The position numbers were made by a program, and so were the translations under genes. Below, in pieces: positions 12,622 through 23,950 of a stretch of DNA of 64,000 bases. Source of the stretch: Eonycteris spelaea (lineage: Eukaryota > Chordata > Mammalia > Chiroptera > Pteropodidae); NCBI GenBank assembly GCA_003508835.1, contig PUFA01000183.1, forward strand, positions 1,302,001 through 1,366,000, read 5' to 3'. The notes beneath the pieces were generated by a model that was given only the letters and a program-made list of their open reading frames with translations, was not told the DNA's origin and made no database searches. Positions within the stretch are counted from its first letter, which is position 1, and every line of letters begins with the position of its first letter.

Positions 12622-13737
12622 CAGACCACACCCCAGGTGCACCAGGTCTCAGGGTGCTCACCGTGAGCTCATTGGGAGCGGAGATGCCCTGCTTTCAGAG
12701 ATCCAGTTCTTAAAAGGGAGATGGCAACATCCATAGGTAAGGGGTGGAAAGAGGGGAGGGAATATTAAAGAGGGGAAAAAAATAAAATAAAATTAACCTT
12801 TCGAGCATTTAAATAATGGCAGCCAGATATCCAATAGACAGAGTCATCAGGACTCCCATGGTTCAATCCCCCCTGACTTGGGAGAAGTATCTGCAGATGA
12901 CAGCGAGGGCGAGGGGAAGCTGAGAAGCCAGCAGGGGCGAGAAAAAGACCCTCTCATCCTCAAGATGCTGTGATTAAGATTAAGACTGTCTCCCTCAGTC
13001 AAATCCCTAAAGAGAGATAATAAAAGTATAAGTTGGTGGACTCTGAGAGTCCTACAACATGTGGGGAAACTGGTATAGGATTCCCTGTTTGTGGTTCTCA
13101 TAAAATACATTTTGTAAAGTAAATCCCTATGCAAATGAATATGAAAACTTGATTGAAATGGATGTTTGGAGAATATATTCAAATTAACTCCAGAAAAGAT
13201 ATTTTAAAACCTAAAATTGAATAAGTTATCAAAGAGTTACAAAAAACCAAAATCAAAAAACACTTTAGGATCAAACAATTTCACAAGTAAATTCTTTTAA
13301 ACCTTTAAACCTTGACACAATAAAGAATTATTTTACCACATAAACTTTTCCAGAACACAAAGTCTCTAAATTCTTTTTAGGAAGCTAGAAAAACTGATTC
13401 CAAAACCCAACAAAAATACTATAAGATAGTATATAGAAAAGGGTCATACATAAATATGAATGCAAAATCTATATATATTTGCAAAAACAAATAAATATTA
13501 AAAGAATGGTATAGCATAAGTAGATTTTATCGAAGGAGCACAATACAATTCAACACTAGAAAATCTGTTATTAAAATTTAACAAATAGAGCAAAAAAATC
13601 AAATGATCATCAAGGTATAGTAAAAAGACATTTGACACAATTCAACATCTCTAATTTAAAAAAGCATCTTAGGGACAGATGAATACTTTGACATATTAAG
13701 AACCTTGCCCAAAAACTCAGTTGGATACTAAGGAGCA
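12622..13737. other. Intergenic, nothing recognised
   Basis: A short G-rich part, then AT-rich sequence with L1-like A-rich text after 13190. No gene, RNA or named repeat that I can support. Confidence 0.4.
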
Positions 13738-13880
13738 ATTTTCTTCCCCTTCCTTCTCCTTCCTTCTCCTTCTTTCCCTGCTTCCCTCCTTCCCTCCCTC
13801 CCTCCCTTCCTTCTTCCTTCCTTCCTTCCTTCCTTCCTTCCTTCCTTCCTTCTTTCCTTTCTTCCTTTCTTTCTTTCTTC
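13738..13880. repeat. Polypyrimidine (CTTT/CCTT)n tract
   Basis: About 140 nt of almost pure C/T in CTTC, CCCT and CTTT units. The Lys/Glu/Arg-rich and Ser/Pro/Phe-rich open frames across it are artefacts of the repeat. Such mirror polypyrimidine tracts can form triplex DNA. Confidence 0.95.
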
Positions 13881-15440
13881 AAGTTGATTTAAGTGTAACT
13901 TACATACAATTACCAATTTTTAAATATGCAACTTGAGTTTTGACTACAATCACATAACCACAGCCATTATATAATATTTTCATCATCTCAAAAAGTTTCC
14001 TTGGGACATTTTGCATTTAATTTACTCTCTCAACTTCCTGGCCTCTAAGGACCACTGGTCTACTTTTTATCACTATAGTTTTGCCTTTTCTAGTATTTCA
14101 TGTAAATGGAATCAGAAGGTATCATAGTCCTTTGTACCTGGCTTCTTAAATGTAACGCCATATTTTTATGACTCATCTTGTTGCATTTATCAGTATTTTG
14201 TACCTTTTTATTGCTGAGTAGTGGTCAATTATATGGCTCTAACACAATTTGTTCATCCATTCATCAGTTGGAGCTTGGGTTGTTTTCTGCTTAGGGCTAT
14301 TATGAATAAAGCTGCTATAAACATTTGCGTACATATTTTCATTTCTTTTGGGTAAATACCTAGGAAAGTAATTGCTAAATCACATGGTAAGTGCATGTTT
14401 AACTTTGTAGGAAACTGCCAAACTGTTTTCTTAAGTAGCTATATAATTTTGCATTACTACCAGCAATGTATGAGTTCCAGTTCCTCACCAAATCTGGGTA
14501 TTTTGTTTTTTAAATATTATCGATTTTAGTGGCTGCATAGTGAGTGGTATTTCATTGTGATTCTAATTGCAGTTTCCTGATGTCTGTGATATTGGCCATC
14601 TTTCCATGTGCTTACTTTCAGTTCCTGTATCTTCTCTGGAGAAGTGCAAACATTTTTGCACATTTTAAAAACTGAGTTATATGAATTTGTATATATTCTG
14701 GATGAAAGTCATTATCAAATATGTTCTGCAAAAGTTTTCTCTTACTTTGTAGCTTGCCTTGTAGTTTTCTCAAGTGTCTTTCAAAGAGCAAACATTTTTA
14801 ACTTTGGTGAAATCCAATGTATTTTTTCTTTTATAGTTCATGTTGTCTCCTATATAAAAAATTTGCCTAACACAAAGTCACTAAGATTTTCTCCTATGTT
14901 TTCTTCCAGAAGTTGTATAGTTTGGGTTTTTATGTTGTGGTCTACATTCATTTTGACTTTTATATTTTGTTTTATTTTTGTTTTGTTTTTACAAGGGTTG
15001 AAGAGTCACAGTTAATATTTTGTATGTGCATAGCTAGTTGTCCCACACCATTTTTTTGAAAGATTACCTTTCTCTTCCATTGAGCTATCTTAGAAACTTT
15101 GTCGAAATTTGAGTATATTTTCTATTGTATTCCATTGATTTGTCTTAACATCAATGCCACACTCTCTTAATTATTACGGCTTTATAATACACCTTGAAAT
15201 CAGGTAATGTTAGTCCCCCAACATTGTTGTTTTAAAATTGTTTTGTCTCTCTAGAGTCTTTGCATTTCCATTTAAATTTTAGAATCCAACTGTTAATTTC
15301 AGTAGAAAAGCCTTTTAAGATTTTGACTAGAATCTGATTGACTAGATCAACTTGAAGAGAACGGACATTTTCATAGGGTCTTCCAATCTATGAGCATATT
15401 CACTCTCTCCATTTAATTAGTGTTTCTTTTATTTATCTCA
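13881..15440 (-). mobile_element. L1, antisense, 3' UTR and ORF2 end
   Basis: Starts next to the C/T tract (the derived A-tail) and follows the antisense L1 order: 'ttcatcagttggagcttgg', 'gctgctataaacattt', 'tggtaagtgcatgtttaac', then ORF2 text. Heavily mutated; the 135-codon frame at 14608-15015 is chance within it. Confidence 0.8.
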
Positions 15441-16019
15441 GCAATATTTTGCACTTTTCCACAGAATGTTTTTACCAGAACCTACTAGTTCCATTCGTCC
15501 CAATCCTACCTGACCTCTTCCGAGCCCAAACACTGGACCATTCCCTCTTTCTTGAGGTTCCTTCCTCCCTGGAATTTGTGTTTTCATCTGGTCCTTGTCT
15601 TCTTTCTATCTCTTGGATTGCCTGGCCTTGTTCCCTCACAGGTGCTTTCCCTGTTTCACACGATCACAGGGGAACAACTGAAGCTGGTCATTGATACTCC
15701 CGGTGGCTGTAGTTTCATGGTCAGCTGTGTTGAAGACCAGTTCTGGAAGAAAGTCTTCTCTTTGGACCTTTTAGAAAACGGCCTGCCTTCCTTTCAACAA
15801 TTGTGGGATGATGATATAAAACAAGTGCGTTAAAAAAGATACCATTCTTGGAGTGGGTGAGCCTGGAGATCAGAGAATCGCTGTGTTAGAAAACCTAGCA
15901 GTTCTGTAGGTTTTCCTACTCACTACCTCCGCCTATCGAGGTCTCCGCAGTTTTGAGTGACTTCCTTTTTTGGCGATGCCCGCTTAAAAACACTAAAGTT
16001 CACATAAAGGTAACCATTT
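15441..16019. other. Intergenic, unassigned
   Basis: Two overlapping open frames (15449-15694 and 15552-15833) show no recognisable protein. No splice-supported gene. Composition is unremarkable. Confidence 0.35.
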
Positions 16020-16330
16020 TCAAATGGACAGCTCAGTGACATTAACACATTCACAATATTGTACAACCACCACCTCTACATAGTTCCAAACCATTTCCAT
16101 CACTGTTAAGTAAAAACCCTCACGTGTTAAATGGTCTCTCCCCATTCCACTCATCAGCCCCTGGCAAACACCAATCTGTGGTAAGTCTCTATGGATATGT
16201 CTATTCTGGATATTTGAAATTAATGGAATCATACCATGTGTGAATTTTTGTGGCTGGCTTCCTTCACTTAGTAAAATGCTTTGGAAGTTCTCGAGTCACT
16301 TTGTAACCATTCTATTTTGTTAAACTGTTC
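16020..16330 (-). mobile_element. L1 3' end, antisense
   Basis: Contains 'cacaatattgtacaacca' and 'ggaatcataccatgtgtg', the same 3'-end text found at 56080-56600 and 63630-64000. Diverged. Confidence 0.7.
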
Positions 16331-16406
16331 TCTATCACTTAATGGGAATCCCTAGTTACCCAATCTGTGTGATGAAACTTTAGTAAATAATCAACAATAG
16401 TAACAG

Positions 16407-16800
16407 TGTTGTAGCCGCCAGCCCCCCGAAAGATACCCGGACACCAGAACTCAGTGAGTTATAGGAAACACTCTTTATTCAGCCAGCTGGGTCTGTCAGG
16501 GGTACGCAGACCCCAAATTAAGAGGACCCGAAATGTAGGGGTACAGGGTTTTTAAGCCCTGAATCCCATTCTTCATGCTGTCTAAACACAAAGGTCTATC
16601 CTTCTTCTATTCATTACCTGTCAACTCACAGGTCAGGTGCGTAAGCGGGGTTACAGAAGCAGAAAGCTTGTTTAGAATGTTATGTTCCTATGGGTAACAG
16701 CCTGTGTTTCTATGGTCATAGCCATGTTCTCATGGGCATAGCCAAGCAGTAATTTTCCTGCAAGTAATCAATTTCTAGCAGTCATTTTTCAGCCATTACA
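16407..16800 (-). repeat. ERV 3' LTR
   Basis: 394 bp. On the minus strand it carries AATAAAGAGTG as the polyadenylation signal (plus-strand 'ctctttattcagcc' near 16470). Nearly co-linear with the 20895-21270 copy, with scattered substitutions and short indels. Confidence 0.92.
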
Positions 16801-16833
16801 TTCCCCAATGGCCTTAGCAGACAATCAAATCTT

Positions 16834-17560
16834 TCATTCTTCATGTGGAATTTGTTCATAGCCTCTATTGTGTAATACTAAAAGTCTAATAGAATTAATT
16901 CTCTTCTTTATATATGTAAACAAGAAATTAAGGAAACACGGGCCAAAAGTTAACAAGAGGAGGAGGATGATCACAGGTTTACCTACAGTAGATAAAAGAG
17001 TTGTTAGGCATGTGACCAATTGAACATCTATATGAAACTAGTTATTTGATTCCAGTCTCTGTCTTTCTCTGGCATCTAAATTTTTCTGTACCAGTAGTAA
17101 ACTTTAAAAAATTATTCCAGAGTTATTGGCATAGAAGCAACAGGTTTCACTTAGAGCCATATATAATCCATCTTGTTCTAAGAATAATAAATTTAAACCT
17201 CTTCTATTTTGAAGAACAACTTCTACTAGTGAATTGACTTGAAGTTCTAGCCTGCTGAGCTCAGTTAAATTTAGGGGAGTTTTTACACTGACATAGTAAA
17301 GGGGTTTTGGGTTTAGGCACAACCAGCAATCTTGTCCTATGTCTGGGGTGGTCTTATTTAAGACCTTGTGTACTATCGTTAGCAAAGTTATTAATGCTCT
17401 TTGTGGTTCTGGTTGTGGCTGGTCGAATGCCTGGGCTAAAGAAGAAATGGAGGGTTAGACTTATGTATGCTTGAGTCTTAGTCTTAAGAGCCCATCTTCC
17501 TGAGCTGTCCACTCTCGTGCTGCCTTCACGTGGGAGTGATGAATCCTGATGGGATGCGTC
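16834..17560 (-). pseudogene. ERV env remnant
   Basis: Minus-strand frames show the beginning of an envelope gene (leader region near 17400-17500, a surface-subunit CWLC motif near 17320), then jump to the transmembrane subunit with its heptad region and a Cys-X6-Cys-Cys-like motif near 17130-17200, then a hydrophobic anchor near 16920-17000 and a short cytoplasmic tail. Most of the surface subunit is deleted, so no fusion-competent protein could be made. At least one frame change separates the ectodomain from the anchor. Confidence 0.75.
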
Positions 17561-19190
17561 TACTTTAACTGCAATGGGCATTGTCAGGTAGACAGTGAAG
17601 GGTCCTTTTCAATTTGGGTTCTAGTCCTTTGGAAGTGAACTTCCAGATCCACAGAGTCCCAGGCTGAAACTGATGGGGAAGCCCATCCCCTGGATCTGAG
17701 TGGACAGCACAAACCTGGACCAAATTTTCTTCTGTACACTTTGAAGGGCCTGTAAAGACTTAAGTAAGACAAGGTTACGCAGTTCTGCCTTTTTCTCATC
17801 TTCTATTCTAGGTACTAAAGGTGGGAGTTTTCCAAAGAAAATTTCAAATGGGGTGAATCATTAATATACAGAGTACACCTGGCTCGGAGAAGAGCAAAGG
17901 TAGAAGTTCTACCCAGGTCCCACCAGTTTCTAATCCTAACTTGACTAATGTCTCTTTAGGGTCCGATTCATTCACTCTACTGGCCCGAACTTTGGGGCCA
18001 GTAGGCGCAGTGGAGTTTCCATGCAAATTTAGGTAGCTAGCCAATTGCTGTGATACCTTTGCTACGAAGGCTGGCCGTCATCTGACCCTAAAGTTCTGGG
18101 GAGACCAAATCAAGGGAGGATTTCTTGTAGTAGTTTCTTAGTAACTACTAAGGCAGTCTCTTTCCTGGTAGGGAAGGCCTCTACCCATCCTGAAAAGGTG
18201 TCTGTAAAAACAAGTAAATATTTGTAGCCCCCCACAGTGGGGTTACCTCAGTGAAATCGACTTCCCAGTGGTCCCCAGATAAGTTCCTCTTTTCTATGCC
18301 TAGGTTCTTCTATCTTCCCCTTCTTTGGATTAACTTGGGCACAAGCCGGGCATCGTGAGGCAATCTCCTCTGCGTTCTTCTCCCTTCTGGAGCATCTTAG
18401 TCTGCCCTAGGTGTGTGGTCTGGTGTAGTTGGTGGAGGAGAGTCCTTCCAAGGCCCGTGAGAGCCCGATTTTTCCATCTGGGGTCGTCCACCAACCCTGT
18501 TGGTTCCTAGTGGCTCCCTTATCTTGAAACAGAGGCAGTTCTGGGTAAGGGACAACAGTCAGTAGATGTGGTGGGGGCCCCACTGGCCTTGTGGCCACTG
18601 TTCTTGCCTCTGCATCTGCTCATGGTTTCCCTCAGCCTCAGGACTATTCCTTTTTGATGCCCTTTACAAAGAACAATAGCCAGAGCCTTAGGCATCCATA
18701 TGGCTTCAAGTAAGGCTAAGATCTCTTCCTTGTTCTTAATGTCCTTTTAGCTGAAGTCAGAAGCCCTCTTTCCTTGTAGATGGCTCCGTGTACATGTGCA
18801 GTGGCAAAGGCGTATGGCTGTCAGTGTATATTGTGACTGCCTTATCCTTTCCCCATCTTAGTGCCTCAGTGAAGGCGATGAGTTCTGCCTTTTGAGCAGA
18901 AGTCCTATGGGGAAGAGCTTGTGACCAGATAGTGCCAGTTAGAGTTACGCCCTGCCCCAGCATACCTCCTTCCTTCCTGCATGAAGCTGCTCCCGTCCGT
19001 GAACAGAACTTCATCGGCCTCAGGCAGAGGGGAGTCTTTGAGGTCTGGCGTGAGGAACACACAGCATCTGTGAAATCTGTGCAGTCATGAACGGGGTCTC
19101 GGGGTCTGAGTCTGGCAACAGATTGGCTGGGTTGATGACAGTAGCTTTGGATTTTAGCCATACATTTGGTTCTGGTGCCTCCCTGTTGTT
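17561..19190 (-). pseudogene. ERV pol remnant (end of RT, RNase H, integrase)
   Basis: Minus-strand frames in order: the end of the RT connection region (near 19080-19190), RNase H (18757-19010, with the TSAQKAELIAF and IYTDS landmarks), the RNase H-integrase linker (18407-18598), the integrase zinc-finger region (near 18290-18380), the core (17844-18044) and the C-terminal domain (17584-17799). Protease and most of reverse transcriptase, including the catalytic YXDD region, are absent. Several stops and frame changes. Confidence 0.8.
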
Positions 19191-20250
19191 GAACACCTTC
19201 TGGGCTATCTCAACAAGTTGGGACAGGTTCATCCCTGCAAAACCTTCTAATTTTTGCAATTTACAGGGGCTGCCTGAGTAGCAAAGGCTATATTAATTGC
19301 CTGCTGGTTCTCAGGGGCCTCAGGATCAATGGGGGTGTATACCCGGTATGCCTCATTCAAGAAACACTCCAGGGGATTCTGAGGTCCCTCCCTGTATAAC
19401 TTCAGTTACCTTAGAAAGGTTAGTTGGCTGGCGAGCAGCCATCCTAATTCCCCAATTAGAATCTGGTGGTACCGATCTAATGCCATTCTCCCTGCCTGAG
19501 AATTGTGTCTGGGCAGGTGGAGGGAAATTCCTCCTCAATCTGTTCCCTGCTTCCTCAACTCTCCTCTCCCCCCACCCCATAGCTATCTTTTTTGTTTCAG
19601 TCCTAATGCATCCACATTCTTCTGAGGGGTCAAGGGGTAATTAAAAGCTGTTGGCAATCGTCCCAGGTGGGGCAGTGAGTCTGAAAACACTTTCTAAGAG
19701 TCCCATTAATGCCTGGCATTTCTCAGAGAAAGGTGTATTCTGTGCCTTCCAGTTGTACAGGGCACTAGTCAAGAAAGGCACATAAACCATAAAGGGCCTG
19801 TCTGTGTGATGCCCCTGGAGTGGTGCTTCTCGCAAGGGGTGATGGCTGGGGCTGTAGTATCAGCTGGTGCCCCGCCCGGAGGAGGAGCAGGAGGACTATA
19901 GGGGTTACCTGCTGGCCATCCGAGGAGGTGAGGTGGTGCTATTTGGCCTCTGTTGTCCTGGATTATAGGGTGGGGGAAGGTCACTGTCCTCGGGTGGAGA
20001 CAGGAGGACTGAGGGACTGGGCTGTCTAGGAGATTCAGTTGCTGCATGTTTCGGGGTGCCCACAAATGAAACCTGCTCCCCCAGAGAAAGGGCACACCGG
20101 TGGAGCCAAGGAGGGGTTCTGAACAAGGTTTAACTATTGATCGATGTAGGGAAACAGGTCTCCCGTGACAACCTTTCAAACATTCTTCACCAAACCCTTG
20201 TCAAAAGAGCCCTCCGGAGGCCAGTTTACATCAAAAGACAGCCACTCAAC
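19190..20250 (-). pseudogene. ERV gag remnant
   Basis: Minus-strand frames contain a Pro-rich matrix/p12-like part (19800-20130, with a PPPY-type late-domain motif near 19945) and capsid-like text down to the LVEIAQKVFNNRE phrase near 19200. The capsid end runs almost directly into RT connection-domain text at about 19190, marking a deletion that removed nucleocapsid, protease and most of RT. Frames are broken. Confidence 0.7.
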
Positions 20251-20668
20251 TTTACACAATGTTCTTAGTCTGCCTGGAGAAAACTTTATACCATAGTCAG
20301 CTCCCTCTACAAACCCTTCTTTGAAATGTCGCAGGAGACACCTCTAGGATGTCTTCTGTGAACTTGGGCTTCCCCCCATTGCTTGCGCAGAAAACACAAA
20401 ACAGAAAACACAAAACACACACTCAGACAAGAACAATCACTGAGGTGTAGGTGGCCCCAGAGAAGTCCACCACCTACAACCTAGACAGGACCAGAGACAA
20501 AAAACAGAACCCGACAACAGGGCACAGGAGACGGCGTGGCCTGGCCATGCTCCGGGAGATATGACTGCGTCCAGTCTCTCCATGGACCCCCAATGACCCA
20601 ATCAACAGAACCAGGAAGGTACCTTTTATCCAGATGCCGAGGCCTCAGAGATTCCAGATTCCCCTCAG

Positions 20669-20738
20669 GACCAGGAACAAAGAGTGTGTCTTGAAAGTTG
20701 CGGGACCAGGAGCAAAGAGTGTGTCTTGAAAGTTGCGT
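20669..20738 (-). repeat. 35-bp tandem duplication in the ERV leader
   Basis: Two adjacent 35-bp units (20669-20703 and 20704-20738) differ at about one position. They lie between the primer site and gag, so they are in the viral 5' leader. Confidence 0.9.
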
Positions 20739-20874
20739 CCTTGACAATTGCATAAACCCCATCATGGCATTCAAGGGCCCTGGAATCTCAGGTTGGCCAC
20801 CCCTTTGAATCCGTAACAGAGACAGCAACGGCTTTGGAGGCCGGTCTGGTCTTAGATCTCAGCCGCTCCCTGAG

Positions 20875-20892
20875 ATCTCGCTGGGGCCTGCA
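20875..20892 (-). other. ERV primer binding site, tRNA-Thr type
   Basis: Directly inside the 5' LTR the minus strand reads AGGCCCCAGCGAGAT (20889 to 20875), which matches the complement of the 3' end of tRNA-Thr(UGU) as I remember it. The leading TGG of a perfect site is altered to TTGC. Confidence 0.65.
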
Positions 20893-20894
20893 AA

Positions 20895-21270
20895 TGTTGT
20901 AGCTGCCAGACCCCGAAAGATACCCGGACACCAGAACTCAGTGAGCACTCTCTCTTTATTCAGCCAGCTAGGTCTGCCAGGGGTACGCAGACCCCAAATT
21001 AAGCAGCCCTGAAATGTAGAGGTACAGGGTTTTTAAGCCCCAAATCCCATTCTTCATGCTGTCTAAACACAAAGTCTATCCTTCTTTATTCATTACCTGT
21101 CAACTCACAGGTCAGGTGCGTAAGCGAAGTACAGAGGCAGAATACTGTTGTTAGAATGTTATGTTCCTATGGGTAACAGCCTATGTATCTATGGATATCT
21201 CATGGGCATAGCCAAGCAGTAATTTTCCTGCAAGTAATCAATTTCTAGCAGTCATTTTTCAGCCATTACA
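20895..21270 (-). repeat. ERV 5' LTR
   Basis: 376 bp, TGTTGTAG...CATTACA on the plus strand. It carries the same AATAAAGAG signal on the minus strand as its partner and is followed by ACAG, the target duplication. Confidence 0.92.
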
Positions 21271-22290
21271 ACAGTACTGTGTAAACGGCAATGATGTCTT
21301 AGGGTTGCTAATGAGTGCTTTTTGGCTGTTGGTTCTCCCAGAGTTGGCCTCAAGTGAAGGCAAAGTTACACTAAAAATGGGACATTTTATCAAGCAAAAG
21401 AAGAAAAAAAAAAACGACGAAATATTCCAAACTAAATTCCTAAAGAAAAAAAAAAGCAGAAAAAGGAAAAATCGACTACGGTGACAGCCAGCTGTGGAAG
21501 CCCTCAGACCCGCGCAGTGGAGGTAGAAATTGCATGCTCTCTCCCGGCTTAAATCCTGACTGAACCAGTCCTGCCCAGCCATAACGCACCTATCCCCCAC
21601 GGTGGAGAAATACTATGAACCCAGTGCTTAAAACCAGAAGGGCACAGCCCAGAACTCCCTAGCTCTCCCCCATTCCCACCCCCAAAATCTTCCTAGCTCT
21701 GAATTATTTTTTTTTTTTTGTCTTGTGGGCTGGGTGTTTGCTAGGCTTTTATGAATGTGATATTTTTAGATGAGAATTGAAAGATTATGGCAGCACATTT
21801 AAACGCGCAAATAACACAACATGTCTACCACAGGTGCTATTTTAATCTTCACAGGCATTATAAGATAAGAGTCTATCTTCATTTTATCCCATTCTCCACC
21901 TTTTTTGTATCTGGTTATTGCGTAGTATAAACGAAATGACACCCTAATTTCAGTTCCCCTTTGCAAGCTGTGCAAAGGTGTTCAAATAACTTCTGATCCA
22001 GCCCCCTCATCTGTGAAACATATAATAACAGATGCGGCAATGAAGTCATATTTGTGAAAAGTAAATATACGTGCTCTCGGTCCCGCGGTCCAGGCTTATA
22101 CTCTCTTCCTCCTCAGTGAACACGCCCAAGTTTAATAAGAGCAGCTAGACAACAACTTTTCCCATCTGCCTTCCTCAATGGACTGTGAACATCTAAAGAC
22201 AAGTCCTATCTGCTACATAGCAGGGATTTTGCAAGGCGATTCCTACCATGTTACAGGTCCAGGACGAAGAGCGTTTTTTGATTTGAAAAC
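21271..22290. other. Upstream flank of CKAP2, no gene seen
   Basis: A-rich stretches at 21404-21470 and otherwise unremarkable sequence leading into the CpG island. No named repeat or exon recognised. Confidence 0.4.
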
Positions 22291-22299
22291 CAGACAGCC

Positions 22300-23030
22300 G
22301 GGAGCAGCCCCAACCGAAACCCGAAGACGCAGGACCCGCCCCCCAACCGTAGCCCAGGGTCCGCCCCCTGCGCTCATTGGCCCATTCAATTCACGCCGGG
22401 ACCAATGGGCGGAGGCGGCGGCCGCGCTGCGTGAAAACCAAGCCCCTGGCGGCGTGCGCAGTGAGCAGAGGCTTCAAGCAGAGGGATCGCGAGGCAGTTA
22501 AGTCGGAGAGGAATCGTCCTATCCCGCACTGCGATGAGCACCCTACCGTGCCCTCGGACTTGCAGCTTCACCTGAGTCAGAGGACCCATCCCGCGTTCAG
22601 AGGTGAGGGCTGCGGTGGCGGGATCGGCGCGAGTGGGCGGGAGAGTGGTTTCCTTGAGGAGCCGTGGTGGCCGGGGGCGGGGAACTCGGGATCAGCCGCC
22701 AGGGCCTTGGGTCTGCAGACCTGCGTCAACCCCGACAGTCGTATGAGACCCTTAACGGTCACTTGGCTTCTGGTAGCTGTGTTCTTGACAGTGGTGCCGG
22801 CTCCGTGGTGGTATTGTACGGCTTGATAGCCAAGCGTATGGTCGTTACCGGCAGGACTTGGCCCTCTGGCGGCGGAGACTGGCTGATGGTCAAGGACTCC
22901 GTTTAGGGCGGGGGCGCCTGTCAGGCTCAGGTCGCAGCCGGCGCGGGGCCCACCAGCGTCCGCGCGGAGAACCGATTGCGCCTGCGCGCGGCGGTGCGCC
23001 CAGCCCACCCTGAGTTGGGAGCGATTTTCT
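22300..23030 (+). promoter_or_regulatory. CpG island / CKAP2 promoter with paired CCAAT boxes
   Basis: GC- and CpG-rich stretch around exon 1. An inverted CCAAT box (ATTGG, 22376-22380) and a direct one (CCAAT, 22402-22406) lie 130-160 bp upstream of the ATG, as in NF-Y-driven, G2/M-regulated promoters. A TTTGAA element (CHR-like) lies near 22281. No TATA box. The promoter looks intact although the coding sequence does not. Confidence 0.75.
22534..22602 (+). pseudogene. CKAP2: CKAP2 exon 1 (coding part)
   Basis: ATG at 22534 lies in the expected context, but its frame ends at TGA 22573-22575. The conserved continuation (VPSDLQLHLSQR) is in another frame from 22542, so a base is missing right after the third codon. 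No in-frame ATG exists upstream before a stop, nor downstream until 31039. Donor AGAG|GTGAGG at 22603. Confidence 0.85.
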
Positions 23031-23525
23031 GGAAGGGTGGGGTTGTCTAAGCTGATGCTCCCAGTTTAACGCCCGCGACATTGTATAAATTTAGGGTTGG
23101 CTAGGTTTTCAGAAGTAATATTGTTATTTCTTTGGCCTACACATGGGAAAACAGAAGAAAGAAATTCTCCCTCAACCCAGTTCTGGTAAATTCGAATTTG
23201 GAGTCTAGTTAGTATCTCATCTCTACTATTTGGTTTCCTAAAGCTTGGCTTTTAGTAACCGTTTGTTGAAAATGATCTTCAGGTGTTCCACTTTAAGACA
23301 GTAGATAATATGATTCTTGTGCAGAGCGGTTGTGGGGACCTTTTATGGTAACAGTCCCTTATAAATGGGATTAATTCTCAAAGGCAATATTGAATTGTGA
23401 AATTTTCTGTTATATACAAGATATGATTATAAGTAGAACATTTTTCAAAGCAAGATCTTCATTAAGTCAATATTTATTTGAAATTATTGTAACTAATGTT
23501 AACTTGTAGCTCTTTTGTTACTTAG

Positions 23526-23607
23526 AACAAAGAAAACAAAAACTCAAGGAACAGCTGCTCAAAAGAAAAACTTTTTCTGTATGCAAACAAGAAAATCAAA
23601 TATCCAG
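23526..23607 (+). pseudogene. CKAP2: CKAP2 exon 2
   Basis: 82 bp, acceptor TTAG|AA, donor CCAG|GTGAGG, frame fully open. Encodes a Lys/Gln-rich segment (EQRKQKLKEQLLKRK) continuing exon 1's conserved frame in phase 1. Confidence 0.85.
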
Positions 23608-23641
23608 GTGAGGTCAGAATTTTTTATTTCAGACCATAAAA

Positions 23642-23950
23642 TTATATTAGAGCTGTCCAATAAAAATGTAATATGAACCACATGTGTAATTTAAAATTTT
23701 ATAGTAGCCATATTTAAAAAGGGTTTTCAATGGAATGAATTTTAATAATATTTTATTTAATCCAACATATCTTGTGTTACCATTTCAACATGTAATACTT
23801 AAAAAATTATTTACATTCTTTTTTGGTACTAAGTTTTCAAAATCTGTGTATTTTATACTTTCAGCATATCTCAATTTGGACTAGCCATATTTTAAGTCTC
23901 AATAGCCCCATATGGCTTAGTGGCTACCTTCGCAGATTATGATAGAGTAT
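23642..23950. repeat. Old DNA-transposon-like repeat, copy 1
   Basis: Starts 'gctgtccaataaaaatgtaa' and ends 'tggcttagtggctacc'. A co-linear diverged copy lies at 44400-44720 (shared landmarks: 'tagtagc' then 'ttttaataat/ttttcataat', then 'atattttatttaa/atgttttacttaa'). Probably a hAT-group nonautonomous element; family not named. In CKAP2 intron 2. Confidence 0.6.

Larger units (their letters stand above)
16407..21270 (-). mobile_element. Class I (gammaretrovirus-like) endogenous retrovirus, internally deleted
   Basis: Two LTRs in direct order (16407-16800 and 20895-21270) each run TG...CA on the plus strand and are flanked by ACAG on both sides (16403-16406, 21271-21274), a 4-bp target duplication as expected for gammaretroviruses. 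The coding strand is minus: 5' LTR, primer site, gag, pol, env, 3' LTR. Only about 4.1 kb lies between the LTRs, roughly half the usual length, because the gag-pol junction and most of the env surface region are missing. All genes carry stops and frameshifts. The LTRs look roughly nine-tenths identical by eye. It lies between VPS36 and CKAP2, 1 kb from the CKAP2 CpG island. Confidence 0.92.

Noticed and set aside
13610..13936. Lys/Glu/Gly/Arg-rich or Ser/Pro/Phe-rich proteins
   Set aside because: Translations of a polypyrimidine simple repeat.
14608..15015. 135-codon hydrophobic open frame
   Set aside because: Lies in antisense L1 sequence; its membrane-like look comes from T-rich DNA.
15449..15833. 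Possible small gene with two overlapping frames
   Set aside because: No motif, no splice evidence, no start context; left as unassigned.
21400..21470. A-rich stretch as a retrotransposon tail
   Set aside because: No element or target duplication could be attached to it.
22377..22826. 149-codon frame over CKAP2 exon 1
   Set aside because: It opens with a non-ATG codon within the promoter and runs into the intron. Only its central part is CKAP2 exon 1.
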